Source of the DNA: Flaccisagitta enflata | Lineage: Eukaryota > Chaetognatha > Sagittoidea > Aphragmophora | Direction of reading: 5' to 3' | DNA: 64,000 nt | Assembly (NCBI GenBank): GCA_965153355.1 | Contig: OZ231127.1 | Span: 9,176,001 to 9,240,000, forward strand | In this document: piece after piece, positions 15,598 through 25,190 of the stretch | How the letters are laid out: each line of letters opens with the position of its first letter | Numbering within the stretch: position 1 is the stretch's first letter | Program-made: the position numbers and the translations under genes | Notes under the pieces: generated by a model | What the model was told of the DNA's origin: nothing | Databases searched by the model: none | The model's input: only the letters and a program-made list of their open reading frames with translations

Positions 15598-16507
15598 TCT
15601 CCTATTCATCTTTGCAGTCCCGAATATCCCAATTCACGACCAATCTGCAATTTACCATCTTCAACATTAATGGTGCTGGAGTTGCTGTTATTGCCCCAGT
15701 TGACACCGTGCAACATAATAGAATGAAAGGCTCGCTCTTGACATTTTTTTGCACACTCTGTAGCCAGAAAACATGATTTCAAATGACTTTAGAGGGTTGC
15801 TTTTGTTTTCCTGTTGAAGCAAAAAAATCATATCATTTTTTACCCTCAACAACCTTCACGGGAAGACGCCGTTTTGCATAGAGGATGCAAAATCGAAAAA
15901 TCTGAAAACATACAGACCTTCCAAAATTGATTTTTAAGAAACGTATGTTCTCATAAATGCAAAAAATGCTACCTAAATCAAGAACGGCGTCTTCCCGCTC
16001 AAAAAATGTTTTATTCGAAAAAAAAAAATCACACCTAATTTACACAAAATGATGTGAAAACCCCACTTAATGTTGACCGATTATCATAAAATCTGACATG
16101 GAGCAACCTCAGGCAATACCTAATAGGTTGGACGAAAAACCACGATCTCGGAAATCTGTCTCGCTTATATAAGTGATGCGTTCAGGGGCATGTACAGGAA
16201 AATTCTACCAAGTTTTAGGGCCACAGACTAAGAAGAACTGTGGTCGTGCCACCCCCCCCCCTCTTCTCAGCTCATTTTTTTCTTGGTGTGTTTTCTTTGG
16301 TTCCAATTGAGTAATCGCTAGAAAAAGGGCCAAATTCAGTTTATTATGATTTCCCCCTCGCAGAGCAGTAGCAGGGATGCAGGAGAAAGGATTTAGAGGA
16401 TTCCAAGGGCATTTGGGCAGGGGCAGCTTAGCCCAAAAGACTCAAAATGGTCAAAAAATGCTTAAGATAGATTTTTTTAATCTGTGGTTCTTTAGTGCAG
16501 TCATGCC

Positions 16508-16665
16508 TTTTTAGTCGCGGACACGCAACTCTACACCATGCCCTGTCAGTCGGTCCATAGGTCCATATGTCCATCCATTGATCATTGATTTAATTGCGGG
16601 CAGTTTTTGCATTACTGCCCCTGTCCAACCATCCGCGACTGTCCTGCTATGTGTCTGACTTTGAA
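16508..16665 (+). mobile_element. Hairpin-capped dispersed element
   Basis: Begins TTTTTAGTCGCGGACACGCA, contains CCTGTCCAACCATCCGCGAC, and ends with a diverged GTGTCTGACTTTG. Confidence 0.75.
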
Positions 16666-16850
16666 TCAACTAAAATATACACTGCACAGTTCGCAAAATG
16701 AAAATGCTGAAGTAAAAGTGTAAGCCACATATTTGACATGATAGACGCAACCATATGGGCATGCAATTGCAAGCACTGACAAACACACACACCTACCTTA
16801 AACACAGAGCTCTCACTTTTTCACACATATACACAGACTCAAACATGCAT

Positions 16851-16968
<118 letters not shown>

Positions 16969-17379
16969 TATATACACAGACTCAAACACGCATGCACACA
17001 CACACACACACACACATACACATACGCACATACACACTCGCACACACACAACAAAGCCAGTAGCTTCACGATTGTGAGGCTTGTTTTACATTTCGAAAAA
17101 TTTCCCACTCAATATTTGAATAAGTCATGATGTCAATGGTAATACAGCTAAAAAAATTTCAGTAAATGGTATAGATAACATGAAGTGAACATTAAGAGTC
17201 AACATAATTGTTTGGACAAGCCACATGAGTCACTTATCAATCGGGTCGTCAACTGTATGATCAGTACATACCGACAATTTCCTCTCTCATCCTGTTTCAG
17301 TTACCAAGCTTTCCTTTCTTCAGTATCTATATAACCCGCTCTGTTGGTCGGTCTGTCTGTCCGTCAGTCGGTAACACTA

Positions 17380-18080
17380 CTTTTTGGGCAGCGGCCCCAA
17401 AGGGGACGAAGTCCTGTAGAACACTAAGGACTTTCGTTTGTCCGTTCGTTTGTCCGTTTGTCCATTTGTCCCCCCCCTGGCCTCCTCATCAGGCCCTTCA
17501 GACCTCAAATCTGGCCTCTGAGACCTCAAATCTGGCCTCTCAGGCCTGAAATTCAGCCTCTCAGGCTTCAAATCCAGCCTCACAGGCCTCAAATCTGGCC
17601 TCTCAGGCCTCAAATCCAACCTCTCAGGCCTCAAACCTGGCCTCTCAGGCCTCAAATTAGGCTTGTCAGGCCTCAAATCTAAATTCTCAGGCCTCAAACC
17701 TGGCCTCTCAGGCCTCAAATAAGGCCTCTAAGGCCTCAAATCAGCTATCTAAGCCTCAATTTATTGCTTTCTGTCCTCTGACCTTTCAAGCCCTAATCCA
17801 GCTCTCTCAACCCTCAAGTAAGCCCTCTCGAGCTTCCGATTGGCATTCTCAGGCCTTATATCAGCCTTCTTAGACCTCAGTTTAGGCTCTTGAAGGCCTT
17901 CAGTCAGCCCTCTATAGCATTTCATCCACTTCTTCAGGCAGGACGAATGAAAGTCCCCCTGTGTTCTACAGGACTTCGTCCCCTTCGGGGCCGCTGTCCT
18001 GCTTCCCCTCATTCAATTCACAATCACATAAAGCAGGGCAACGGGTAACGCTGACCACATATTGCCCTTGGGCGACCTGT
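17380..18080. repeat. Dispersed module with CTCAGGCCTCAAATCTGGC minisatellite
   Basis: GGGCAGCGGCCCCAAAGGGG at the left is mirrored by CCCCTTCGGGGCCGCTG near 17980. About 20 units of an approximately 19-bp minisatellite lie between. The right end reads GGGCAACGGGTAACGCTGAC then TTGCCCTTGGGCGACCTGTT. Confidence 0.8.
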
Positions 18081-18084
18081 TCAG

Positions 18085-19290
18085 CATTTACGAGCAGTTT
18101 TTGCGTTGCTAGTGCCAGAATGCTTTGTTTTCAAAGCCCCTACCCACCTGCACGAACTTTGGTAGCCATGTATCTGGCCTTGTTTATTCTTCTTTCTCCT
18201 TTCTTTTTGTTTTTTTATATTTTGTTTCCACTTTTTATTTGCGGACACACAACTCTATAAGAGGCTTTGTCTTTTTGTCTGTTGGACAAATTCACATGAA
18301 AGAAGATGGGCCAAAGAGGAAAGGGGGGGGGGTGGCACGACCACAATTCTTTTCACTCCATGGTCCTAACACTCAATAGTAGCTCTGAGTAAGTGACCCT
18401 GAATGCATCACTGATATAAGCTGGACAGATTTCCGAGATCGTGGATCTTCGTCCAACCTCACATGCAGCCCTCACATGCATATCTTCAGCTAGCTGCGTT
18501 ATTTCTTGTAAGAAAAAAAAAATCGTTGAGGGTGGCAAAAAAAAAGTGATTTCTATGTAAAATTGCATCAGGATTCCATTTTTGATGTTTTAAGGGCCCT
18601 ACGAGGGGGCCCCTAGAAACCAGCCAAAAATAGCCTATTTTGGCTATTTTTTATTGAAAATTTTTTGCTTTATGAGACCCCAACCCCCAAATTTTTTTGG
18701 TGGTAATACTTCTTGATGTAAGAGACTGAAAAAAAAATGATCATGATGGTAAGTGATGGTTGGGGTACCTAAAAAGGCCCAAAAAGGGCCCGTAAAACAT
18801 AGAAATATCACTTTTTTATTCATTGCGCGTCTAAAAATGCTTGGATTCCTACAAAATTTGAAATGGAACTTCTCATTTTATGCAACAATCTTCCTGCTAA
18901 GTTTTGTGGCCACTATTGAACAGCTTCATGTTGAAATTATGCTCCAAAAAACAAAATTCGGCCAAAAAAAAACCCAATTTTTGAGTATTCTTACATGAAA
19001 ACACTATTTCAAGGTCCCTGAAAGTAGTAAACGTTTAACAGGTGAGGGGCTATTTTTTTTTTGAGGAATTTGGTAGGTCGACACTCACGCAGGGGGTAAC
19101 TGGAGACAATATATGTCAACACAATCTTTTTTATTGTACTGTTCTATTCTCCATACACTGTTTTGAGCTATCATCAAAGATTGAACTAGGCTATTATCAT
19201 AGATTGATATAAGCTATCTCAGAGTTGGAGTGGATATGGATCGCATTTTTTTTTAATGAATTAAACAGGCGATATCGACATGAATTAATT
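18085..19290. other. Repeat fragments, no gene seen
   Basis: Holds partial hairpin-capped element sequence (18085-18190 and 18234-18290), the right arm of the 16120 inverted repeat, and AT-rich sequence. No coding region is supported. Confidence 0.5.
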
Positions 19291-19295
19291 TAGAT

Positions 19296-19301
19296 TTTAT
19301 T
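19296..19301 (-). terminator. Poly(A) signal AATAAA downstream of the IAP gene
   Basis: On the minus strand AATAAA lies about 15 bases after the IAP stop codon, a suitable 3'-end signal. Confidence 0.5.
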
Positions 19302-19315
19302 TAAGTCTTTCTTAT

Positions 19316-20008
19316 TTACAGGTACACTTGAATTTCGTTCAGAAACAGTGAGCGACAGACGGGACATTTTCTGTTGTAAGGATAAATGGCGTTACACGGG
19401 TGAATGCGTAAACAACAATCGGAGCACATGGCCAAATGCGCGCAAGGTAACAATAATGTGTTTGCTGCTTTGGTAAAGCAGATTTTACACCGTATTTTGA
19501 CAAGTAGCTCTTCACCACGATTCACTAATTCGTTTTTATCTAAAGAATCAAGTGCGCGAATAAAGGGGGTCAAATCTTCAGTTCCATGCCGTCTTGCTCG
19601 CTTCTTACATTCTTCAACGATAAAGGTGCAAGTTGGGGAGTATTTTTCATGCTCGTACATTGCAACATCTCCTGGCTCCCAATCTCTCAGTTCAAGTTTA
19701 CAACAGAAGCATCTAACCAATCCTCTGTACATTTCGATCATATAGAAACCTGCACTCGCAAGAAGCAATGGGGTTTGGGAACGATGACGGGGCCAGTCAC
19801 GGAAAGAGTTAAGACGGTGTCTTAGAATTGAATAATCAGGATCGTTAAGAGAATAAGCAGGGAAGTCTTGAAAAGGGTGCTCTTCATTCTCAGCCATATT
19901 TACATTTGATGGTAAAGAAACTTTACTTCTTTTAAAAACAATGTTCTTAATTTTTCTTTTTTTTAAAAAGGCTTTTAATCTTTGTTTTTTACTACTTCTG
20001 GTAACCAT
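19316..20008 (-). CDS. iap: Inhibitor-of-apoptosis protein (BIR plus RING)
   Basis: An uninterrupted 230-residue protein. The N-terminus to about residue 38 is basic. A single BIR domain covers about residues 62-135. Its zinc ligands are Cys100, Cys103, His120 and Cys127, and Trp110 and Asp114 sit in the expected WxxxD spacing. A C-terminal RING at about 172-222 has Cys174, Cys177, Cys189, His191, Cys195, Cys198, Cys215 and Cys218, ending CPVCRSLFLNEIQVYL as in animal and baculovirus IAPs. Such proteins bind caspases or IAP antagonists through the BIR and ubiquitinate through the RING. One BIR plus a RING and compact size resemble virus-carried IAPs more than multi-BIR host IAPs. The gene is last in the minus-strand virus-like block. 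ATG at 20008 is the longest start; Met38 is an alternative. Four CRE-like sites lie directly upstream. Whether it is viral cargo or a host gene is inference. Confidence 0.95.
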   Translation of the reverse strand: MVTRSSKKQRLKAFLKKRKIKNIVFKRSKVSLPSNVNMAENEEHPFQDFPAYSLNDPDYSILRHRLNSFRDWPRHRSQTPLLLASAGFYMIEMYRGLVRCFCCKLELRDWEPGDVAMYEHEKYSPTCTFIVEECKKRARRHGTEDLTPFIRALDSLDKNELVNRGEELLVKIRCKICFTKAANTLLLPCAHLAMCSDCCLRIHPCNAIYPYNRKCPVCRSLFLNEIQVYL

Positions 20009-20020
20009 ATATCTAATCAG

Positions 20021-20136
20021 TGACGTCAGATATCAGTGACATCAATCAGTGACGTCAGATATCAGTGACATCAATCATCAACTTGTGACGTCAGATATCA
20101 GTGACATCAATCGGTGACGTCAGATATCAGTGACAT
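20021..20136. promoter_or_regulatory. Array of four TGACGTCA (CRE/ATF) sites upstream of the IAP gene
   Basis: The palindrome TGACGTCA occurs at 20021, 20050, 20086 and 20115, each followed by GATATCAGTGACATCA. The first copy is 13 bases upstream of the IAP ATG. CREB/ATF and AP-1-like bZIP factors bind this octamer, so the array could make the gene responsive to cAMP or stress. A TATA box is not obvious. Confidence 0.65.
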
Positions 20137-20295
20137 CAACTTGCATAGAATTATTTTGTTTTTCGTCTCCGTCTTCGCCGTTTAACTATAGTTCTTTTCA
20201 CTCCACGTAACGCGTCTTTGCGTGCGCCGGCACCCTGGGACAAAACAGCAAAAAAATGCAATGTTTATTTCTATGTATGTAGAAAAAAGGAAGTG

Positions 20296-20409
20296 TCATA
20301 TTATGTCTGTATGTATGTGATATAGAATATGTATATGTACTTTTGTTCTGCGTCTGCGTCTACGTCGTCTATTTCTGTTTCCTTTTCGTTTTCTTCTTCT
20401 ACGTCTCAT
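20296..20409 (-). CDS. Small arginine-rich protein, possible DNA-condensing core protein
   Basis: From the ATG at 20409 a 37-residue frame begins MRRRRRKRKGNRNRRRRRR and ends in a His/Ile-rich tail. The frame is open upstream to 20481, adding a Lys-containing N-terminus. The Arg codons are mixed (AGA, CGT, CGA, CGC), which is not expected from a simple repeat and favours real coding. In adenoviruses and relatives small Arg-rich proteins condense the genome. The position among capsid-type genes fits such a role, but there is no homology evidence. It could also be an exon of a longer gene. Confidence 0.35.
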   Translation of the reverse strand: MRRRRRKRKGNRNRRRRRRRRTKVHIHILYHIHTDII

Positions 20410-20601
20410 TTTAGTTTTGTTGTTCCCTTTTTTTCGTGAATGAATGAGTTCTCTAATAAAAGATAAAAAAAAAAATAACAATTGATATTGTTGATTGCTT
20501 ATTTAGCGGTTTAAGCTGTTCATAGCGATGATTAGACAACGGTTTAGAATGAGTTTTACCTGTTCAATGCCTTTAATTGAAGGTCTTGTGCGTCCATGCA
20601 A

Positions 20602-21045
20602 TTATCCTCCAAAGCCACACGTGTCCAGATCAAGATATCTCAGCGAATATTGCCGAGTTTCGGCGTTTTTGCAGATCAGAGTCAGAGTTTTTGTTTTATT
20701 GTTGACTACGCAGGTCGCGATTGATTGTTGCGCAGTCGGATATTCGTGACGCGATTCAATTTCAACGAGGTCTGAGAAGTATTTGGTTTGCGCGATAATG
20801 GATGCAAACTGGGTGGTCAGCAATATTAGCAAAACGGCACAGAAAACAAAGCCGACTTTCCTGGGACGTAATGGCAGGTTAGGATCAGGGTGGTCAGGGA
20901 AATGAGTTGGCGGGACAGTTTCAGTTCCACCACTGGGATTTGTGTGTGGGATTAAAAGAAATCTTGGCGGCGTTGGTCTTGGGCGTTCTGATTCAACTTT
21001 TTTTGGTTCAGTTGATTCAGGATTTGCTTGCTTTCCACTTTCCAT
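20602..21045 (-). CDS. Single-pass membrane protein with LLTTQ transmembrane motif
   Basis: A protein of 147 residues from the ATG at 21045, which directly follows TTTCGCAG, a possible splice acceptor. The N-terminal 70 residues are Pro/Glu/Thr-rich and hydrophilic. One hydrophobic segment of about 22 residues follows (VGFVFCAVLLILLTTQFASI). After that comes a polar domain with three cysteines that would be extracytosolic if the orientation is type II (basic RPRK before the segment). I do not recognise the family. A small exon at 59923-60021 in the second block has a similar segment (IVIVLLTTQLSIRLQ), also just downstream of an adenain-like protease, so the two are probably homologous. A virion membrane or envelope-associated role is speculation. 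Confidence 0.65.
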   Translation of the reverse strand: MESGKQANPESTEPKKVESERPRPTPPRFLLIPHTNPSGGTETVPPTHFPDHPDPNLPLRPRKVGFVFCAVLLILLTTQFASIIAQTKYFSDLVEIESRHEYPTAQQSIATCVVNNKTKTLTLICKNAETRQYSLRYLDLDTCGFGG

Positions 21046-21295
21046 CTGCGAAATTAGATAAATCAAATCATAGGCGTGGCGTGGTATAAAAGGATGTATT
21101 ATGTATTTTAATAACTATGAAAGCGTAAAGCAACATATGATTCATGCGGGATAATTGATCTAGGCGATGTTAAGTCATTTAAGACACTTAAGGTCATATT
21201 TAATACTAAGACGACATCGCAAAATATGATTATGTTTAGCTGTAAGCATTTTAAGCGTTTAACTGTAAGCGTTTAAATGCAAGCACTGTAAGCAC

Positions 21296-22138
21296 TTAAG
21301 TGTAAGTGTCTTTTTTCCCAAACGCAAGCGTGAAAGTGAAAGGCTTCATGAAGTCCAGTTGGTCTGGACTGGCAGTTAACAAATGAAGAAAAAGAGGAAT
21401 AGAAGTAACAAACAGACGAAATTTTCGATTTTTAAGAAAGTCCTTATTTTCCCTAAATGCAACTTGAAGAGCATGGATCTCTTTTTCTCGCACGCTTTTT
21501 TCACGCAAATGAGGAGGTATCTCTTCTCTAAACGTGTTTACAATGATACGAAAGCCGGATCGCAATTCAACAAACAGAAGATGGGCTATTTCGGATTCTG
21601 ACGTGTCAACGAAGAGGATTAAGGTTCTTCCAGGTCCGGTTGAGAGGATATCGTCATCAGCAGAGACAGATCCTAGAACGTCAGCGGCGGAGATAGGTCC
21701 ACCAGGAGGCCCACCAGGTCCACCAGGTCCTCCAGAGGCGGAGCCAGCTTCTTTAGCGTCAGAGGCGGAATCGGGTTCTTGAACGTCAGAGGCGGAGCCG
21801 GAGCCGGAGCCGGAGCCAGAGCTAGAGGCGGAGGCAGAGGCAGAGGCAGAGCCAGAGCCTCTGAAAGAGCCGAAAGCCTCCGAAAGCTTCTGAAAGAGAT
21901 CTTCGGGTTCAACAGATGGAATTTCATCAGGAATGTCATCTTGTGATTTATTCTCTTCGATGTTTTCTTGTGGTTCTCCACTTTCATCTATATCGTTTTC
22001 TCGTGGTTGATCCATATCGATGCCTTCATCAATTAGAGAGTGTGTTGGACACTCCGAGAAAAGTTTGTTGTAAAAGTTTGACAAAGTTTTGGCAAATTGA
22101 AGAATTGGCGACCAAAGAAGGGAAACAATAGTTGCCAT
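21296..22138 (-). CDS. Ser/Gly/Ala-rich protein of unknown function
   Basis: An intact 280-residue frame with ATG at 22138. Residues 1-35 are hydrophobic to amphipathic (LLWSPILQFAKTLSNFYNKL). Residues 40-85 are acidic, residues about 95-150 are a low-complexity Ser/Gly/Ala then Gly/Pro segment, and residues about 155-280 look globular and beta-rich with a basic middle. It sits 19 bases downstream of the protease stop and in the same orientation, as in a compact viral cluster. I cannot name a family. An N-terminal amphipathic helix beside an adenain-like protease recalls membrane-lytic cement proteins such as adenovirus pVI, but no sequence match supports this. Confidence 0.6.
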   Translation of the reverse strand: MATIVSLLWSPILQFAKTLSNFYNKLFSECPTHSLIDEGIDMDQPRENDIDESGEPQENIEENKSQDDIPDEIPSVEPEDLFQKLSEAFGSFRGSGSASASASASSSGSGSGSGSASDVQEPDSASDAKEAGSASGGPGGPGGPPGGPISAADVLGSVSADDDILSTGPGRTLILFVDTSESEIAHLLFVELRSGFRIIVNTFREEIPPHLREKSVREKEIHALQVAFRENKDFLKNRKFRLFVTSIPLFLHLLTASPDQLDFMKPFTFTLAFGKKDTYT

Positions 22139-22156
22139 TACTCAGATTTCACTAGA

Positions 22157-22717
22157 TTAAGATAAAAACCCAAATTTACATAATTTATAGGATCTTTCAA
22201 GGATGTATTTTTCTCGTTCCAACAATGAATAATTTTTTAAAAGCCGTTTTAATTTAACAAAATGCGGGATGTTGTGTACTGTAAAAAATCGTAAATTAAA
22301 AATCAAAAAGTAACCGCAGCCTAAATTTTTTCGAGATTGCGTAACCAGATTAAAATGCGACAATGAAAGATGATGAGTGCTACAAAATGTGTCAATAGTA
22401 TTTTTTATATCCTTTTTATCTTTATAAACACTTGCTAAACTATCGATAAGTAAACAATGTCTACTTTGGTCCCGTAGGTCTAAGGCCAGAAGGAGCCAAT
22501 GACCAGTGGTTTGATAAATTTCCTGTGAATGTGAAGAATTGAGCACTATGGCCATTTTCTTTTTTTTTGAAAAGATATTATGTTTTAATGTTAAAAGTTT
22601 GTCATAAGGAATGATAAGGGCGCCATTACCAATAAATTTCATTGCTTTAGGAATCTTTTTTAAATATCTGATTAAGTCTTTGTCCGTGGTTATGAGTTCT
22701 TTTGATGTGAATGACAT
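22157..22717 (-). CDS. Adenain-type (C5/Ulp1-like) cysteine protease
   Basis: A protein of 186 residues from the ATG at 22717. The frame is open upstream to 22807, through Asn/Thr-rich codons. The catalytic pattern is clear: TTGHWLLLALDLRD gives His73, LLIDSLA gives Asp92, and VTQSRKNLGCGYFLIF gives Gln127 (oxyanion hole) and Cys134 in the CGYF context. Adenovirus protease is about 204 residues with the same His, acidic, Gln, Cys order. In adenoviruses, adintoviruses and Polintons this enzyme matures capsid precursor proteins. Its place next to the capsid genes supports that role. A second member is at 60088-60672. Confidence 0.88.
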   Translation of the reverse strand: MSFTSKELITTDKDLIRYLKKIPKAMKFIGNGALIIPYDKLLTLKHNIFSKKKKMAIVLNSSHSQEIYQTTGHWLLLALDLRDQSRHCLLIDSLASVYKDKKDIKNTIDTFCSTHHLSLSHFNLVTQSRKNLGCGYFLIFNLRFFTVHNIPHFVKLKRLLKNYSLLEREKYILERSYKLCKFGFLS

Positions 22718-22933
22718 TTTGTTGCTGTTGTGTGTTGCTGCTGTTACTGTTGTTGTTGCTGTTGTGTTATTGGTCGTGCTCAAAATTTCTAATACACGTG
22801 CGATCACTCAGTACACCCATAGACCGAGCTTGAAAATAAATAACTATCACGCGAATCACGCTATGAAAAAGAGAAAGAAAAAAAAAATTAACCACAAATA
22901 AAAAAAAAAAGAAAAAAAAATTGGTATCCATCG

Positions 22934-23221
22934 TCAGTGACAGTAGTACCTTGCAGTTGGTGTCTTCCAGCGGAGATAGAGTGAGTAATCATTGGCCGTT
23001 GCAATAGGACGGAAAGTGATTCTTCTTCTTTTTTCTGGATTAGCAATAGAGTCCTCGCCCGAAAGATTAAATGGTAGTAGAAATCTATGGCTTTCCAGGA
23101 ATCAAAAGAGAAATCCTTTGATTTGATCCTGTGCTACTTGCCAATTTGCCAAAGGTATTGAGGCAATACCAATAGCTAGCTTTCAAAGATCTTGAACTCG
23201 TAAAATCGTATCCTGTATGAG

Positions 23222-23260
<39 letters not shown>

Positions 23261-23574
23261 AATTGGTCCTGTCAGTTGATCAGTTGGTGTTTTTTATGTT
23301 TGTTTTTTTTTTTGGTATTATTGCATTCTGCTTTTTAATCACCCGCTTGTTGTCCGCCAATGGTAGGGATTGGTAAAGACGGAATTCGGAAATCGGCAGC
23401 ACTGCATGTTACATAAGCATTTTGAATACCACATCTGGTATACTCAAAATAATTTTTTTGATAGTGTCCGCAATGACGGACATTTTCTTGGAATGCACAA
23501 ACGATATAAGAGCATTCCTGACGGCTTGCAATCTGTATGTTTTTCTCTAAGACACCTTGTTCCACGCTGTATAT

Positions 23575-23640
<66 letters not shown>

Positions 23641-24834
23641 AAAACAAAAAAAACTACCTAAAGGTTTTGATAAATCTGGATTGAAAGTCCACCTGCAGGA
23701 ATTTTTTTGCCATTCGGCCCTCAATCGCCTAAGTATGAAAAATTTTTTTAAGAATTTTAAAAAGAATTGAAAGATTTTAATTTTTTTTTTTAAATTTCAA
23801 AAAAAAATTCAAAATTAAACAAATTACTATTACATTGATTAGGTTCGGTTTCAATAATAGAATTTCGGCCAGAATTTTCCCTTCAGTTATCTTGAATCTA
23901 GGTTTGCAGGTGCTATTGTTTGGAATCACAAAATATTTCTAAAAAAAAAAAGAAAAAAATTTTTTTTTTAGTTTTGAGACAGACAAAGATTTTCATTTTT
24001 GAAAAGATAAGTAAAGACTTTTTTTCCGTATTATCTAACCTGAGGAGAGCTCAAGAAGCAGCGTAGAGAAATCGGTAACCCCTGATAAAAAAAAATGGTT
24101 AAAAATTTTTTTTTATTTCAAAATTCAAAAAATTCAAAAAATATCTCAAATATTTCAAATATCTCAAATATCTCAAATATCATTACCGTAGGGATTAAAA
24201 TTGGAAAGTATTTCAAAGGAGTTTCAAGTGAGATTAGATATTCATTAACTTTTTTATTTAAAATTTTGATCATCCTGCGTCCAGTGGCATTTTTTGCAAT
24301 AAGTTTATCTCCTTTTTTCTCTACAGCGTCTGTTACTGATGAGTATGTTCCTTCTATATCATCATCATATCCTTCATAAAAATTTAGCCAAGATTCTTTA
24401 ATAGGTCTAGGAATCTCTAACATTTGTTGAATATGTGTTAACATTGAATAATATGTTGACGGTCTGGATAAGCTCATATCTGACATTGTCACGCTTATGT
24501 CATCGAATAATTGTTGGGCGGGAGAGGCAGGTGGGATAACACCATCCTCGATTGTAAGAGCTTCCTCTCCTGCATCCTTAACTACCATTAAACTAATGTT
24601 CATAAAAAGTTTTTGGGTATTGATAAAAGCCGATTTTTGCAGAATTCCATAAGTGATGGACCGGCTATTAATGTCAAGTTCGTTGGGATCTAGAGTTGAA
24701 ATACAAGTAAAAGTTCTGTATAAAATCCCATCTTGTAACGCATGGGGTTGATGTGCTAAGGTCTGCGCAACTTCAGGAGATTCAAGGTTTTGAGGTGCTT
24801 GAAAATTTACAGTGTCTGAGTGATTGCGTTTCAT
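22934..24834 (-). CDS. Polinton-type double-jelly-roll major capsid protein, six exons, frame break in last exon
   Basis: Exons inferred on the minus strand: 24834-24187, 24081-24040, 23938-23834, 23728-23658, 23566-23343 and 23212-22934. Every junction has GT-AG borders, and all five reading phases agree. The pieces follow, in order, the landmarks I know from Polinton/adintovirus major capsid proteins (the family often labelled F54H12.2-like in animal genomes). These are a first strand block, then STYYSMLTHIQQML where the family has a TYPYRAYIETLL-like segment, an ILAEILLLKP strand, IKTF before the mid-protein turn, HYQKNYFEYTRCGI where the family has a KNPFNF-type motif, and FLLPFNLSGED where it has FDLSPD. 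The family call is from recalled pattern, not alignment. The last exon starts in one frame (stop at 23085-23087) and continues convincingly in another (stop TGA at 23102-23104 just before it), so one indel lies between 23085 and 23104. The copy is probably inactive unless this is a sequencing error. Confidence 0.78.
23228..23259. repeat. Poly-A tract in a capsid-gene intron
   Basis: More than 30 A residues on the plus strand, equal to a poly-T upstream of the 23212 acceptor on the minus strand. Confidence 0.9.
23579..23639. repeat. Poly-A tract of about 60 bp in a capsid-gene intron
   Basis: A plus-strand A run occupies most of the intron between the fourth and fifth capsid exons. On the coding strand it forms an unusually long polypyrimidine tract. 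Confidence 0.95.
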
Positions 24835-24841
24835 TTTCAAT

Positions 24842-25105
24842 TTACAAAAAGTTGTCTTTAGTTATTTTATCTTTTTTTTTGGAAGGGGGAGGTGGTTTGC
24901 CCTTTTTGTTCTCTTGTTTTTTAACGGGCTGTTTTTTTGTTGTTGTTTTTGTTTTTTTTGCTCGTTTTGGCTTTGGTGATTGTTGTTCGTCAATGTCACT
25001 AGTGGATTGTTGTTGGCTGGTCGTGTTTTGTGAATAAGAACTATCTGTGGCAGGATCGGATATCATAGCATTTATAAGGTCTACAACATTACTTTGGGCA
25101 TTCAT
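24842..25105 (-). CDS. Small Lys/Pro-rich protein between the capsid genes
   Basis: A frame of 87 residues with ATG at 25105, directly after CAAACAG, a possible splice acceptor. The N-terminal 35 residues are Ser/Asp/Gln-rich and acidic. The C-terminal half is strongly basic with repeated Lys clusters (PKPKRAKKTKTTTKKQPVKK). The stop lies 7 bases before the capsid ATG, and the start is 85 bases after the penton stop. The tight spacing and basic tail suggest a DNA-binding or core protein, or a capsid scaffold. The family is not recognised. Confidence 0.5.
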   Translation of the reverse strand: MNAQSNVVDLINAMISDPATDSSYSQNTTSQQQSTSDIDEQQSPKPKRAKKTKTTTKKQPVKKQENKKGKPPPPSKKKDKITKDNFL

Positions 25106-25190
25106 TCTGTTTGAAATTTTAAAAAGAAAAAATTTTTAGTTTAAAAAGCATAAAAATCAAAACAAATTTTAACATTATAGTTATCAATAA

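Noticed and set aside
15313-15609. Glu-rich minus-strand frame of 98 codons
   Set aside because: It is the complement of a degenerate TTC array with no splice or start support.
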